Shown: in pieces, positions 1-13,500 of the stretch
How positions within the stretch are numbered: the stretch's first letter is position 1
How the letters are laid out: each line of letters begins with the position of its first letter
Assembly (NCBI RefSeq): GCF_030409795.1
Contig: NZ_JAUFQN010000019.1
Location: 2,046,001-2,110,000, forward strand
From: Flavobacterium paronense
GTDB taxonomy: Bacteria > Bacteroidota > Bacteroidia > Flavobacteriales > Flavobacteriaceae
DNA: 64,000 nucleotides
Direction: 5' to 3'
Notes under the pieces: generated by a model
Database searches by the model: none
What the model saw: the letters and a program-made list of their open reading frames with translations, nothing else
Told to the model about the DNA's origin: nothing
Translations under genes and position numbers: made by a program

Positions 1-32
1 GACAAATTTCCACTAACTGTTAACATAAAAAT

Positions 33-63
33 ATGATATATGTCATCCTTTTGAATATATTTG
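33..63 (+). promoter_or_regulatory. Promoter and possible FNR-type operator of the FNR-like gene
   Basis: TATATTTG at 56-63 matches the Bacteroidota -7 element TAnnTTTG exactly and lies 25 bp before the start codon. I see no convincing TTG -33 element. Instead an imperfect palindrome, ATGATATATGTCAT at 33-46, sits where the -33 element should be. It resembles the FNR/CRP half-site pair TGA-N6-TCA. Autoregulation by the encoded protein is an inference. Confidence 0.4.
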
Positions 64-88
64 TACTACGAAAAAACAATTCTTCTTT

Positions 89-769
89 ATGTCAAAATGT
101 GAGCAATGTATCGTACGTCAATTCAGTTCTCTTAAAGCTCTGAATAAAGAAGAGTTGCTCAAAATGGCTAATTGTAAAACATCGTACACTATTAAAAAAG
201 GTGAGCCTGTTTTTGAGGAGGGCGAAATTACAAACGGAATATATTGCATCAAAGACGGTGTTTGCAAACTCTCTAAACTCAGTTCTAACGGAAAAGACCA
301 GATTGTAAAATTAGTTAAACCGGGCGAGTTACTCGGGCAACGCTCTATGATTAGTGAAGAACCTGCTAATCTGAGTGCCGTAGCTTTAGAAGATATGGAA
401 GTGTGCTTTATTCCGAAAAAAGAAATCATGCAGTTCTTTACGCAAAACAATGATTTCTCGATGAATGTAATGAAATCCATTTGCGGTGATTTGAAAGAAG
501 CTGATGAACATATGGTAGATATGGCTCAGAAAAGTGTGAAGGAACGTTTAGCCGGAACCCTAATTTACTTAGAAGAAAATTTTGGAACGGATACTGATGG
601 AACACTTCGTTTACAATTATCTCGTGAGGAATTGGCTGGAATGATTGGCACTGCCACCGAAAGTTGCATACGATTACTTTCGGAACTTAACAAAAGTAAC
701 CTCATTGAACTGGTGGGCAAACGCATCAAGATAGTCGACAAAAATAAGTTACTTCGATTAGCAGAATAG
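89..769 (+). CDS. Crp/Fnr-family transcriptional regulator (FNR-like)
   Basis: This is a 226-residue cytoplasmic regulator. A cyclic-nucleotide-binding beta-roll fold spans about residues 20-125, followed by a long dimerisation helix and a winged helix-turn-helix at about 150-220. The N-terminus carries CxxC (C4, C7), and a cysteine at 106 lies in the context VCFIP. Using E. coli FNR numbering with a constant offset of 16, these match C20, C23 and C122, three of the four [4Fe-4S] ligands. The position of C29 is Ser13. The recognition helix keeps the Glu and Arg of the FNR/CRP ExxxR pattern. The family senses oxygen, NO or small molecules and controls respiration. An oxygen or NO role is plausible here but the incomplete ligand set makes it uncertain. 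It is monocistronic, with an AT-rich gap downstream. Confidence 0.85.
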   Translation: MSKCEQCIVRQFSSLKALNKEELLKMANCKTSYTIKKGEPVFEEGEITNGIYCIKDGVCKLSKLSSNGKDQIVKLVKPGELLGQRSMISEEPANLSAVALEDMEVCFIPKKEIMQFFTQNNDFSMNVMKSICGDLKEADEHMVDMAQKSVKERLAGTLIYLEENFGTDTDGTLRLQLSREELAGMIGTATESCIRLLSELNKSNLIELVGKRIKIVDKNKLLRLAE

Positions 770-1062
770 CTTTTTTAAAAATTAATCTTGTTACAATAAT
801 TCAATAAACTTATTGTTTTTTTTGTAGTTTTTACAATTAGAATTAAGCTTGTCATAGGATTTCTTTATTACTACTTTAAAATCAAGTCAATTCAATACTC
901 TTTACATTAATGCAAGAATGTAAAAGTGTTAAATTACTTATTAATTTGCATGTAATTATTCTTTTTTATAAAAAAAAAATTAGAAATACTTAACATTTGT
1001 TTAGGTTAATACAATCAATTTAATATATTTGATTTACTATATAATAGTACTTAATTTAATCT
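770..1062 (+). promoter_or_regulatory. AT-rich intergenic region with promoter for the giant-protein operon
   Basis: This 293-bp stretch is very AT-rich and has no credible ORF. A TATATTTG -7 element at 1024-1031 is preceded by TTG at 997-999 with a 24-bp spacer, slightly longer than the usual 19-23 bp. This predicts transcription from about 1036 and a leader of about 25 nt before the ATG at 1063. I see no strong terminator hairpin for the upstream regulator. Confidence 0.45.
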
Positions 1063-1536
1063 ATGGTAAAAGTTTTACATATCAAATTTAGAGCACCTAA
1101 AAAACATACTAATAGTATTTTGTGTTTTTTTGTTTTATCATTTTTAAATGCTGGAGCTACTACTTTTTATATTAATGATAATTCCACAAAAGGAGATTTA
1201 TACACTTTTGTTATAGGTAATGATAAAAATAATGGAACTTCTACTACTACTCCAAAATTAAATATACAATCAGCTTATTATCTTGCCAAAGAAGGAGATA
1301 CCATTATTATTGATACTGGAAATTATAATGATATCAATTCAAGCGGAGAATTACTATTTGAAAATACCAAAAAAATAAAATTTATTATTGCGGGTTTCTC
1401 AGATATTATTTATTCTAAAAATAACTTTCCCACAAATGAAAAAGTTTCCCCAGCTATTTTCTACATAAAAAATGACAAACCTATTGATCGTGATGCCTAC
1501 TTGCGAAATTTACAAAACGAAGTAGAGAGGAAATAA
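1063..1536 (+). CDS. Short exported protein resembling the head of a right-handed beta-helix protein
   Basis: This is a 157-residue protein. A basic N-terminus and a hydrophobic stretch (about residues 18-31) ending in AGA look like a signal peptide. The mature start reads FYINDNSTKGDLYT, then GNDKNNGTS and a segment ending in GDTIIIDTGNY. As I remember them, large flavobacterial parallel-beta-helix surface proteins begin this way, with the first coil of the helix next. Here the protein stops after only about 100 more residues and has no T9SS sorting domain. It ends 11 bp before the start of the giant protein, so the two are probably co-transcribed. It may be the stump of a once larger gene or a small secreted accessory protein. 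No enzymatic function can be assigned. Confidence 0.6.
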   Translation: MVKVLHIKFRAPKKHTNSILCFFVLSFLNAGATTFYINDNSTKGDLYTFVIGNDKNNGTSTTTPKLNIQSAYYLAKEGDTIIIDTGNYNDINSSGELLFENTKKIKFIIAGFSDIIYSKNNFPTNEKVSPAIFYIKNDKPIDRDAYLRNLQNEVERK

Positions 1537-1547
1537 TTACCAATAGG

Positions 1548-4500
1548 ATGAAAACTTGGATTAAATATTTACATATACTTATAGTATGTGTTGGTTTTTC
1601 GAATTTTACATATGCTCAACCCTCTAACGATGTTTGTGGTGTTGGTACAGCTATTCCTATTACAATAGGAGTTGGAAGTTGTAGTTCAATTTTATATACC
1701 AATGTTGGAGCAACTTCTGTTGGGGATCCTGCAACGCCAGCTTGTTGGTCACCCAATACTTTAAGTCATACTGTTTGGTTTTCATTTGTAGCTACTACTG
1801 CTGATATTGAAATTTCTACCAATTTCGGTGGTACCTTAGCTAATACACAATTAGCTGTTTATAGTGGCGCTTGTGGAAGTTTAACTCAAATTGCTTGTCA
1901 AGAAGATGTAAACACAGCTGGCGGCTTATTTCATGCTGATGTAATTTTACATGGTTTAACTATTGGCAACACGTATTATATGCTTGTTGATGGTAACGGA
2001 AATACTACAGGTACTTTCGGAATTTGTGCCCAAGAAGCTTTACCAATTGGACCTGCTTTACCAACTCAAGACTGTGTTGGTGCTCAAACTTTATGCAGTG
2101 TTGGTAATGTTACTGTCCCAAATGGTGCTGGAGGGGTAGGATCTAGTCAAGAATTACCTTCTTGTTTTGGAACACCAGGTGAGCGTTCTTCAAACTGGTA
2201 TACTTTCACTGTTGCTACTTCTGGAACTTTAGCTTTTACTATAACTCCTACTTCGGTAATTGATTATGATTTTGCAGTATTTAATACAACAGCATCTTGT
2301 CCTGGAACTGAGTTGTCTTGTAACTGGAGCCCAACTACTGGTGCAGCTGGAACAACAGGATTAGGGTGTGCGGGAGTACAATGCAACTCGACATTCACAG
2401 TAACTGCTGGTCAAACTTATACTATTTTAGTTGACCGATTTACGGCAGCTTCTAATTCAGGTTTTACATTAAATTTTGCAGGAACCACTGCTACTTTTGC
2501 CAGTCCCAATCCTACTTTTACTAACACAACTGTTTGTATAGGAACTGCTACTCAATTTACCAATACTACTAATGGTAATTTTACTTACAATTGGACTTTT
2601 GGAGATGGATTTACCTCTAATTTGGAAAATCCAAGCCATACCTATTCCTCAGCAGGAAGTTACACTGCAACTCTTTTGCTAACAGCTGTCCCAGGAGGAT
2701 GTCAGAACGCCATTACTCATACTGTAACTGTAAGTCCGCTTCCAACTGTGGATGCCGGAACTGGAGGTACTGTTTGTACTGGTAATTGCATTACTTTAGG
2801 AGGTTCAACAAATGCTGTAGGTTCAACTGGTCCTCTTTCATTCACAAATGGAGGAAGTTATATAGTACCAGACAACACCAACACAGGTGTTAATTCTCCA
2901 ATAACTGTATCTGGTGTTTCTCCAGCTGCCATCACAGCAAGTTCTATAGCTTCTGTTTGTCTTTCTATAGACCATCTTTGGGTTGAAGATTTAGATATCT
3001 TTCTAGTATGCCCTGATGGAACGAGGATACAGTTATCAACAGATAATGGTGCTGATGGAATAGATTATGTTAATACTTGTTTTACACCTACTTCTGTCAA
3101 TCCAATTACTGCTGGAACTGCTCCTTTTACTGGAACTTACGCACCTGAACAATCATTCAATTTATTAAACGGTTGCACTACAAATGGAAATTGGCAACTT
3201 TTTGTTAGAGATGATGCAGCACTTATTGGAGGTACTATAACAGGTTGGACCATAACATTCAACAATAATCTGCCAGCATATTCATGGTCACCAACAACGG
3301 CCATGACCAATTCGACGACTTTATCACCCACTGTTTGCCCAACTTTAACCACTACATATACTTTAACTGCTAATAATGGTATTGGATGTACCGCTAATGA
3401 CACTGTTACAGTAAATGTAACACCTGCTACTATTGTGCCTACTTTTAACGCTATCTCTCCAATATGTTACGGTAGCGCATTAGCTGCTTTACCAACAACT
3501 TCAACTAATGGTATTACTGGGACATGGGCTCCAGCACTTGACAATACGACTACTACAACTTACACATTTACACCAACTCCTGGGCAATGTGCAAGCACAA
3601 CAACTTTAATTATTACAGTAAAACCATTACCATCTGTTACATCAGCATCACCAAGCTATTCAATTTGCTCTGGACCTACACTTGGCACAGCATCATCTGC
3701 AACTATTAATCTTACTCCAAATCCTGCCGGGGCTAGTATTAGTTGGTCTGGCTCTGATGGTAATAGCGGAACAGGTTCTCCTATTAGTTATGCTATCCCA
3801 AACAATACTTGTTCAGATCTTTTAATAAATTATACTATCATTCCAACCAATAATGGATGTCCTGGAACACCGTTAATTGTCCCTTTAACTGTAAGACCAA
3901 AACCAATAGCAACATTTACAGTTACACCAAATCCAGTATGTCAAAATCAAAACGCAACAGTTACCTTTACCGGAACTTCCTGTCCTGGAGCAACCTATAA
4001 TTGGACTTGGCCAGTTGGAATTACCGTTGTTAGTGGTTCGGGTGCTGGACCTTATACTATTAGTTTTGCATCAGCAACCACGTATACTATTTCTCTTCAA
4101 GTAGTTGGTCCTGCATCTCTAGGAAGTTGCACCTCTCCTTTGGTTACTATTCCAGTAACTGTTTCTCCTTTACCAACAGCTACTATCAGTTATGCTGGAA
4201 CTCCTTTCTGTTCTTCTTTAGCTGCTTCACAAGCGGTAACTTTAACAGGAACTGGTGTTTATATAGGTGGAGTATATTCTTCTACCGCTGGACTTTCTAT
4301 CAATGCAGCTACGGGAGCAATTACTCCTTCAACTTCTATTCCTAATACCTATACAGTTACGTATAGCATTGCTGCTAGTGGTGGCTGTGCTGCAGTTACT
4401 GCAACAACTACAGTAACTATTACGACATTGCCTACGGCTATTATATCTTATGCAACACCTTTTTGTTCTTCCATAGCTGCTGCACAAGCGGTGACTTTAA

Positions 4501-7500
4501 CTGGAACTGGAGCATATACAGGTGGTGTGTATTCCTCTACTGCTGGGCTTTCTATCAATGCGGCTACAGGAGCAATAACGCCTTCGTCTTCTACTCCAAA
4601 TACGTATACCGTTACCTATACTATTGCTGCTAGTGCGGGTTGTACAGCAGTTGTGGCAACTACTTCGGTAACTATAACGCCATTGCCTACTGCAACGATA
4701 TCTTATGCAACTCCTTTTTGTACTTCAATAGTTGCAGCACAATCAGTGACTTTAACTGGAACTGGTGCTTATACAGGTGGTGTGTATTCCTCTACTGCTG
4801 GGCTTTCTATCAATGCGGCTACGGGAGCAATTACTCCTTCAACTTCTATTCCTAATACCTATACAGTTACGTATAGCATTTCTGCTAGTGCAGGTTGTGC
4901 TGCCGTTGTGGCAACTACTTCAGTAACTATTAATCCTATTCTATCTCCAACTGTTAATTGCGGAATATCTACCACTACTTCTGTACAATTTACTTGGGCT
5001 GCAGTCGCAGGAGCTACTGGTTATTCAGTCTCTTATCAAGTAAATGCTAATCCTTTGGTAAACGTTGGAGCCATCGGAAATGTATTGAATTATACTGTAA
5101 ATAGTCTAACTCCAGGTGATTCGGTAACTATTACATTAACTCCAACTGGTGGTGTTAGTGCTTGTTTTACTTTTAGCACAGCAACTTGTACTGCAGCTAA
5201 TTGTAATCCTCCTACAGCTACTATCTCATATGCAGCAACTCCTTTTTGTACTTCTCTAGCTGCTGCACAGGCAGTAACTTTAAGTGGTACTGGAACCTAT
5301 ACAGGTGGTCTGTATTCTTCAACCGCTGGGCTTTCTATAAATGCTGCAACGGGTGCTATTACACCTTCAACTTCTACTCCAAATACCTATACCATTACTT
5401 ATACTATTGCTGCTAGTGGAGGTTGTGCTGCGGTTACTGCAACTACTTCGGTAACCATTACGCCATTACCTACAGCTACAATTAGTTATGTCGGAATACC
5501 TTTTTGTTCTTCTCTAGCTGTCGCACAAGCAGTAACTTTAACAGGAACAGGTGCTTACACAGGTGGAGTGTATTCATCAACTGCTGGGCTTTCTATTAAT
5601 GCTGCAACAGGTGCTATTACGCCTTCGACTTCTACTCCAAATACGTATACTGTTACCTATACTATTGCTGCTAGTGCTGGTTGTGCAGCAGTTGTGGCAA
5701 CTACTTCAGTAACTATTACGGCATTGCCTACGGCTATTATATCTTATGCAACTCCATTTTGTTCTTCAATAGCTACTGCGCAAGCGGTGACGTTAACAGG
5801 GACTGGTGCTTATACTGGTGGTGTCTATTCATCAACTGCTGGGCTTTCTATAAATGCAGCTACGGGTGCTATTACGCCTTCGACTTCTACTCCAAATACG
5901 TATACCGTTACCTATACTATTGCTGCTAGTGCTGGATGTGCTGCTGTAACTACAACTACTTCGGTAACTATTACGCCATTGCCTACAGCTACAATTAGTT
6001 ATGTCGGAACACCTTTTTGTTCTTCTCTAGCTGTCCTACAAGCGGTGACTTTAACTGGAACTGGTGCTTATACAGGTGGTGTGTATTCCTCTACTGCTGG
6101 GCTTTCTATCAATGCGGCTACGGGAGCAATTACTCCTTCGACTTCTACTCCAAATACCTACACCGTTACTTATACTATTGCTGCTAGTGCGGGTTGTGCT
6201 GCTGTAACTGCAACTACTTCGGTAACCATTACACCATTACCAACGGCTACTATATCTTATGTAGGAACGCCTTTTTGTTCTTCTCAAGCTATAGCACAGG
6301 CAGTAACTTTAACTGGAACTGGTGCTTATACAGGTGGTGTCTATTCATCAACTGCTGGGCTTTTTATCAATGCGGCAACGGGTGCTATTACACCTTCGAC
6401 TTCTACTTCAAATACGTATACTGTTACCTATACTATTGCTGCTAGTGCGGGTTGTGCTGCGGTTACTGCTACTACTTCGGTAACCATTACGGCATTGCCT
6501 ACAGCTACAATTAGTTATGTCGGAACACCTTTTTGTTCTTCTCTAGCTGTAGCACAAGCGGTGACTTTAACTGGAACTGGAGCTTATACAGGGGGTGTGT
6601 ATTCTTCTACCGCTGGGCTTTCTATCAATTCGGCAACGGGAGCTATTACACCTTCGACTTCTACTCCTAATACGTATACCGTTACCTATACTATTGCTGC
6701 TAGTGCGGGTTGTGCTGCTGTAACTGCAACTACTTCGGTAACCATTACACCATTACCAACGGCTACTATATCTTATGTAGGAACGCCTTTTTGTTCTTCT
6801 CAAGCTATAGCACAGGCAGTAACTTTAACTGGAACTGGTGCTTATACTGGTGGTGTCTATTCATCAACTGCTGGGCTTTCTATTAATGCTGCAACGGGAG
6901 CTATTACTCCTTCGACTTCTACTCCAAATACGTATACCGTTACCTATACTATTGCTGCTAGTGCGGGTTGTGCTGCTGTAACTGCAACTACTTCGATAAC
7001 TATTACTGAATTGCCTACGGCAACAATTAGTTATGTCGGAGCACCTTTTTGTTCTTCACTTGCTGCTACACAAAACGTGACTTTAAACGGCACCGGAGCT
7101 TATACTAGCGGAGTGTATTCTTCTACTGCTGGACTTTCTATAAATGCTGCTACGGGAGAGATTACACCTTCGACTTCTACTCCAAATACGTATACCGTTA
7201 CCTATACTATTGCTGCTAGTGCGGGTTGTGCTGTTGTAACTGCAACTACTTCGGTAACTATTACGGCATTGCCTACAGTTACTATATCGTATGCAGGCAC
7301 TCCTTTCTGTTCTTCTTTAGCTACTGCACAAGCGGTGACTTTAACTGGAACTGGTGCTTATACAGGTGGAGTCTATTCATCAACTGCTGGGCTTTCTATC
7401 AATGCTGCTACAGGAGCAATTACTCCTTCGACTTCTACTCCAAATACGTATACCGTTACCTATACTATTGCTGCTAGTGCGGGTTGTGCTACTGTAACTG

Positions 7501-10500
7501 CAACTACTTCGGTAACCATTACGGAATTGCCTACAGCTACTATATCTTATGTAGGAACGCCTTTTTGTTCTTCTGTGGCTACTGGACAAACGGTAACTTT
7601 AACTGGAACTGGTGCTTATACAGGCGGAGTCTATTCATCAACTGCTGGGCTTTCTATAAATGCGGCAACGGGTGCTATTACTCCTTCGACTTCTACTCCA
7701 AATACGTATACCGTTACCTATACTATTGCTGCTAGTGCAGGTTGTACAGCAGTTGTGGCAACTACTTCAGTAACTATTACGGCATTGCCTACAGCTACAA
7801 TATCGTATGCAGGTACTCCTTTTTGTTCTTCTGTGGCTACTGCGCAAGCGGTGACGTTAACAGGGACTGGTGCTTATACAGGTGGTGTGTATTCATCAAC
7901 TGCTGGGCTTTCTATCAATGCGGCTACGGGAGCAATTACTCCTTCGACTTCTACCCCAAATACGTATCCCGTTACATATACTATTGCTGCTAGTGGAGGT
8001 TGTGCTGCCGTTGTAGCTACAACTTCAGTAACTATTAATCCTATTCTATCTCCAACTGTTAATTGCGGAATATCTACCACTACTTCTGTACAATTTACTT
8101 GGGCTGCAGTCGCAGGAGCTACTGGTTATTCAGTCTCTTATCAAGTAAATGCTAATCCTTTGGTAAACGTTGGAGCCATCGGAAATGTATTGAATTATAC
8201 TGTAAATAGTCTAACTCCAGGTGATTCGGTAACTATTACATTAACTCCAACTGGTGGTGTTGGTGCTTGTTTTACTTTTAGCACAGCAACTTGTACTGCA
8301 GCTAATTGTAATCTTCCTACAGCTACTATCTCATATGCAGCAACTCCTTTTTGTACTTCTCTAGCTGCTGCACAAGCAGTAACTTTAAGTGGTACTGGAA
8401 CCTATACAGGTGGTGTGTATTCTTCTACCGCTGGGCTTTCTATAAATGCTGCTACAGGAGCAATTACGCCTTCGACTTCTACTCCAAATACTTATACTGT
8501 AACGTATACTATTGCTGCTAGTGCGGGTTGTACAGCAGTTGTGGCAACTACTTCAGTAACTATTACGGCATTGCCTACAGCTACAATATCGTATGCAGGT
8601 ACTCCTTTTTGTTCTTCTGTGGCTACTGCGCAAGCGGTGACTTTAACAGGGACTGGTGCTTACACTGGTGGTGTATATTCATCAACTGCTGGGCTTTCTA
8701 TAAATGCTACTACGGGAGAGATTACACCATCAACTTCTACTCCGAATACTTACACCGTTACCTATACTATAGCTGCTAGTGCTGGTTGTGCTGCTGTAAC
8801 TGCTACTACTTCGGTAACTATTACACCATTACCTACGGCAACAATTAATTATGCAGGAACTCCATTTTGTTCTTCTACAGCTATTGCACAAGCGGTAACT
8901 TTATCAGGAACTGATGCTTATACGGGCGGGGTGTATTCTTCTACCGCTGGACTTTCTATCAATGCGGCTACGGGTGCTATTACGCCTTCGACTTCTACTC
9001 CAAATACCTACACCGTTACATATACTATTGCTGCCGCTGGTGGTTGTGCTGCCGTTGTAGCTACAACTTCGGTAACCATTACGGCATTGCCTACAGCTAC
9101 TATATCTTATGCAACACCTTTCTGTTCTTCGGTAGCTACCGCTCAAAGTGTGACGCTAACAGGAACAGCTACTTATACTGGTGGAGTATATTCTTCAACT
9201 GCTGGACTTTCCATTAATCCTGCAACTGGAGTAATCACACCTTCAACTTCAACTCCGAATACCTACACCGTTACTTATACTATTGTTGCTAGTGCGGGTT
9301 GTGCTGCTGTAACTGCAACCACTTCGGTAACTATTAATCCAATAGTAACGCCAACTATTAATTGTGGTGTATCTACCACCACATCCGTTCAATTCACTTG
9401 GACTACAGTCGCTGGGGCAATCGGTTATTCAGTCTCTTATCAAGTAAATGCTAATCCAATCGTCAATGTTGGAGCCATAGGTAATGTTTTAAATTATACT
9501 GTAAATAGTTTAACACCTGGAGATATAGTAACAATTACTCTAACACCAATGGGAGCCGCAACCTCTTGCTTTGATTTTGGTACGGCAACTTGTACCGCTG
9601 CTAATTGCAATCCACCAACTGCCTCCATTAGTTATGCAACACCATTCTGCTCTTCGGTAGCTACCGCTCAAAGTGTGACGCTAACAGGAACAGGTGCTTA
9701 CACAGGTGGTGTCTATTCTGCTCCTGCTGGACTTTCCATTAATAGTGCTACGGGAGATATTACTCCTTCAACTTCTTCTCCAAATACGTACACCGTTACG
9801 TATACTATTGCTGCTAGTGCTGGTTGTTCCCCTGTGGTTGCTACTACATCATTAACTATTACTGCTCTGCCTACAGCTACTATATTTTATGCAGGTACTC
9901 CTTTTTGTTCTTCTCTGACTACTGCTCAAGCGGTAACTTTAAATGGAACTGGCGCTTACACAGGTGGGGTGTATTCCTCTACTGCTGGGCTTTCTATTAA
10001 TACTGCAACGGGTGCTATTACACCTTCGACTTCTACTACAAATACGTATACCGTTACATATACTATTGCTGCTAGTGGAGGTTGTGCTGCCGTTGTGGCA
10101 ACTACTTCAGTAACTATTAATCCTATTCTATCTCCAACTGTTAATTGCGGAATATCTACCACTACTTCTGTCCAATTTACTTGGACTGCAGTCGCAGGAG
10201 CTACTGGTTATTCAGTCTCTTATCAAGTAAATGCTAATCCTTTGGTAAACGTTGGAGCCATCGGAAATGTATTGAATTATACTGTAAATAGTCTAACTCC
10301 AGGTGATTCGGTAACTATTACATTAACTCCAACTGGTGGTGTTGGTGCTTGTTTTACTTTTAGCACAGCAACTTGTACTGCAGCTAATTGTAATCCTCCT
10401 ACAGCTACTATCTCATATGCAGCAACTCCTTTTTGTACTTCTCTAGCTGCTGCACAAGCAGTAACTTTAAGTGGTACTGGAACCTATACAGGTGGTCTGT

Positions 10501-13500
10501 ATTCTTCAACCGCTGGGCTTTCTATAAATGCTGCAACGGGTGCTATTACACCTTCGACTTCTACTCCAAATACCTATACCATTACTTATACTATTGCTGC
10601 TAGTGGAGGTTGTGCTGCGGTTACTGCAACTACTTCGGTAACTATTACGCCATTACCTACAGCTACAATTAGTTATGTCGGAACACCTTTTTGTTCTTCT
10701 CTAGCTGTCGCACAAGCAGTAACTTTAACAGGAACAGGTGCTTACACAGGTGGAGTGTATTCATCAACTGCTGGGCTTTCTATTAATGCTGCAACAGGTG
10801 CTATTACGCCTTCGACTTCTACTCCAAATACGTATACTGTTACCTATACTATTGCTGCTAGTGCTGGTTGTGCAGCAGTTGTGGCAACTACTTCAGTAAC
10901 TATTACGGCATTGCCTACTGCAACTATTTCATATGCAACTCCTTTCTGTTCTTCTTTAGCTACTGGACAAGCAGTAACTTTAACTGGAACTGGTGCTTAT
11001 ACAGGTGGAATCTTTTCGTCTACCGCTGGGCTTTCTATAAATGCTGCAACGGGTGCTATTACGCCTTCGACTTCTACTCCAAATACGTATACCGTTACCT
11101 ATACTATTGCTGCTAGTGCTGGATGTGCTGCTGTAACTACAACTACTTCGGTAACTATTACGCCATTGCCTACAGCTACAATTAGTTATGTCGGAACACC
11201 TTTTTGTTCTTCTCTAGCTGTCCCACAAGCGGTGACTTTAACTGGAACTGGTGCTTATACGGGTGGTGTGTATTCCTCTACTGCTGGGCTTTCTATTAAT
11301 GCTGCAACAGGTGCTATTACTCCTTCGACTTCTACTCCAAATACCTACACCGTTACTTATACTATTGCTGCTAGTGCTGGTTGTGCAGCAGTTGTGGCAA
11401 CTACTTCAGTAACTATTACGGCATTGCCTACGGCTATTATATCTTATGCAACTCCATTTTGTTCTTCAACAGCTACTGCGCAAGCGGTGACGTTAACAGG
11501 GACTGGTGCTTATACTGGTGGTGTCTATTCATCAACTGCTGGGCTTTCTATTAATGCTGCAACGGGTGCTATTACGCCTTCGACTTCTACTCCAAATACG
11601 TATACCGTTACCTATACTATTGCTGCTAGTGCTGGATGTGCTGCTGTAACTACAACTACTTCGGTAACTATTACGCCATTGCCTACAGCTACAATTAGTT
11701 ATGTCGGAACACCTTTTTGTTCTTCTCTAGCTGTCCTACAAGCGGTGACTTTAACTGGAACTGGTGCTTATACAGGTGGTGTGTATTCCTCTACTGCTGG
11801 GCTTTCTATCAATGCGGCTACGGGAGCAATTACTCCTTCGACTTCTACTCCAAATACCTACACCGTTACTTATACTATTGCTGCTAGTGCGGGTTGTGCT
11901 GCTGTAACTGCAACTACTTCGGTAACCATTACACCATTACCAACGGCTACTATATCTTATGTAGGAACGCCTTTTTGTTCTTCTCAAGCTATAGCACAGG
12001 CAGTAACTTTAACTGGAACTGGTGCTTATACTGGTGGTGTCTATTCATCAACTGCTGGGCTTTCTATCAATGCGGCAACGGGAGCTATTACACCTTCGAC
12101 TTCTACTCCAAATACCTACACCGTTACCTATACTATTGCTGCTAGTGCAGGATGTACAGCAGTTGTGGCAACTACTTCAGTAACTATTACGGCATTGCCT
12201 ACAGCTACAATTAGTTATGTCGGAACACCTTTTTGTTCTTCTCTAGCTGTCCCACAAGCAGTAACTTTAACAGGAACAGGTGCTTACACAGGTGGAGTGT
12301 ATTCATCAACTGTTGGGCTTTCTATTAATGCTGCAACAGGTGCTATTACGCCTTCGACTTCTACTCCAAATACCTACACCGTTACTTATACTATTGCTGC
12401 TAGTGCGGGTTGTGCTGCTGTAACTGCAACTACTTCGGTAACCATTACGGAATTGCCTACAGCTACTATATCTTATGTAGGAACGCCTTTTTGTTCTTCT
12501 GTGGCTACTGGACAAACGGTAACTTTAACTGGAACTGGTGCTTATACAGGCGGAGTCTATTCATCAACTGCTGGGCTTTCTATAAATGCGGCAACGGGTG
12601 CTATTACTCCTTCGACTTCTACTCCAAATACGTATACCGTTACCTATACTATTGCTGCTAGTGCAGGTTGTACAGCAGTTGTGGCAACTACTTCAGTAAC
12701 TATTACGGCATTGCCTACAGCTACAATATCGTATGCAGGTACTCCTTTTTGTTCTTCTGTGGCTACTGCGCAAGCGGTGACGTTAACAGGGACTGGTGCT
12801 TATACAGGTGGTGTGTATTCATCAACTGCTGGGCTTTCTATCAATGCGGCTACGGGAGCAATTACTCCTTCGACTTCTACCCCAAATACGTATCCCGTTA
12901 CATATACTATTGCTGCTAGTGGAGGTTGTGCTGCCGTTGTAGCTACAACTTCAGTAACTATTAATCCTATTCTATCTCCAACTGTTAATTGCGGAATATC
13001 TACCACTACTTCTGTACAATTTACTTGGGCTGCAGTCGCAGGAGCTACTGATTATTCAGTCTCTTATCAAGTAAATGCTAATCCTTTGGTAAACGTTGGA
13101 GCCATCGGAAATGTATTGAATTATACTGTAAATAGTCTAACTCCAGGTGATTCGGTAACTATTACATTAACTCCAACTGGTGGTGTTGGTGCTTGTTTTA
13201 CTTTTAGCACAGCAACTTGTACTGCAGCTAATTGTAATCCTCCTACAGCTACTATCTCATATGCAGCAACTCCTTTTTGTACTTCTCTAGCTGCTGCACA
13301 AGCAGTAACTTTAAGTGGTACTGGAACCTATACAGGTGGTGTGTATTCTTCTACCGCTGGGCTTTCTATAAATGCTGCTACAGGAGCAATTACGCCTTCG
13401 ACTTCTACTCCAAATACTTATACTGTAACGTATACTATTGCTGCTAGTGCGGGTTGTACAGCAGTTGTGGCAACTACTTCAGTAACTATTACGGCATTGC

